From an uncultured Collinsella sp. (GTDB lineage: Bacteria > Actinomycetota > Coriobacteriia > Coriobacteriales > Coriobacteriaceae), in NCBI GenBank assembly GCA_902475475.1, contig CABRZY010000128.1:1-5205 (forward strand): a stretch of 5,205 nucleotides of DNA, given 5' to 3'. How positions within the stretch are numbered: the stretch's first letter is position 1; every line of letters begins with the position of its first letter. The notes beneath the pieces were generated by a model. The model saw nothing but the letters and a program-made list of their open reading frames with translations. It was not told the DNA's origin and ran no database searches. Positions 4,957-5,205 of the stretch are shown here, in pieces. Made by a program: the position numbers and the translations under genes.

Positions 4957-5205
4957 ATGGCTCAAGATAAGTTTGACGTGGGCGGCATGACGTGCGCCGC
5001 GTGCCAAGCGCACGTGGACCGTGCCGTCAGCAAACTCGACGGCGTCCAAAGTGTCGCGGTCAATCTGCTCGCCGGCTCTATGCTGGTGGACTACGACCCT
5101 GCGCAGGTCTCCCCCGACGACATCTGCACCGCTGTCGACCGCGCGGGCTACTCGGCCTCGCCCGTCAGCACGGGCATCGACGCCTCCCAAAACGGCAGTA
5201 CGCAT
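4957..5205 (+). CDS. copA: Heavy-metal P-type ATPase, probably copper exporter (N-terminal part, runs off right edge)
   Basis: Only the first 83 residues are present. Residues 4-70 form a heavy-metal-associated domain with the GMTCAAC motif (10-16), whose cysteines C13 and C16 would bind Cu(I). The rest follows the usual beta-alpha-beta pattern (VDRAVSKLDGVQSVAVN, then VDYDP and an AVDRAGY end). The frame stays open past about 70 residues into a Ser/Gly/Asn-rich linker, which favours the membrane copper-exporting ATPase CopA over the 65-70-residue chaperone CopZ. The transmembrane and phosphorylation motifs (CPC, DKTGT) are outside the window. ATG follows AAAGGAG (4945-4951) at 5 bases. A G/C-tract palindrome in the promoter suggests copper-controlled expression. 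Confidence 0.8.
   Translation, partial: MAQDKFDVGGMTCAACQAHVDRAVSKLDGVQSVAVNLLAGSMLVDYDPAQVSPDDICTAVDRAGYSASPVSTGIDASQNGSTH

Noticed and set aside
4765..5205. Minus-strand open frame opposite the copper ATPase start
   Set aside because: The plus strand encodes a clear heavy-metal-associated domain with its own RBS and promoter. The minus frame is its shadow.

Overview
The window looks like chromosomal DNA from a GC-rich actinobacterium, most likely of the class Coriobacteriia (a Collinsella-type gut bacterium). The reasons are GC-rich codon use, AT-richer intergenic regions with sigma70-like -10 boxes, strong AGGAGG-type ribosome binding sites, a membrane Ser/Thr kinase carrying a DUF6273-like sensor domain, and clustered long palindromic repeats. 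The taxonomic placement is inference from general impression, not from a marker gene.

Layout: (1) Positions 1-818, minus strand, hold the first 272 codons of a DEAD-box RNA helicase whose second RecA domain lies off the left edge. (2) A 508-base divergent intergenic region (819-1326) holds one isolated palindromic element (1089-1148) and the promoter and RBS of the next gene. (3) Positions 1327-2289, plus strand, encode a 320-residue protein with an unrecognised N-terminal region and a C-terminal FHA (phosphothreonine-recognition) domain. It ends one base before a strong intrinsic terminator. (4) The 171-base gap before the next gene carries a 61-base near-perfect inverted repeat, which includes a 12-base perfect palindrome. 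(5) Positions 2461-4545, plus strand, encode a 694-residue membrane Ser/Thr protein kinase: cytoplasmic kinase domain, acidic linker, one transmembrane helix preceded by a twin-arginine-like motif, and a DUF6273-like outside domain. (6) A 411-base intergenic region (4546-4956) holds three palindromic elements in tandem at an exact 80-base period plus a fourth, rearranged hairpin. A copper-type operator/promoter follows. (7) Positions 4957 to the right edge hold the first heavy-metal-associated domain (GMTCAAC) of what is probably a copper-exporting P-type ATPase.

The FHA protein and the kinase form a plausible phospho-signalling pair: the outside domain would sense, the kinase would phosphorylate, and the FHA domain would read phosphothreonine. 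The terminator between them suggests separate transcription units rather than one operon. The helicase and the copper pump appear to be unrelated neighbours. The most distinctive features are the palindromic repeat family, found both in the divergent region and in the array, and the large inverted repeat in front of the kinase. The array arms can pair in two mutually exclusive registers.
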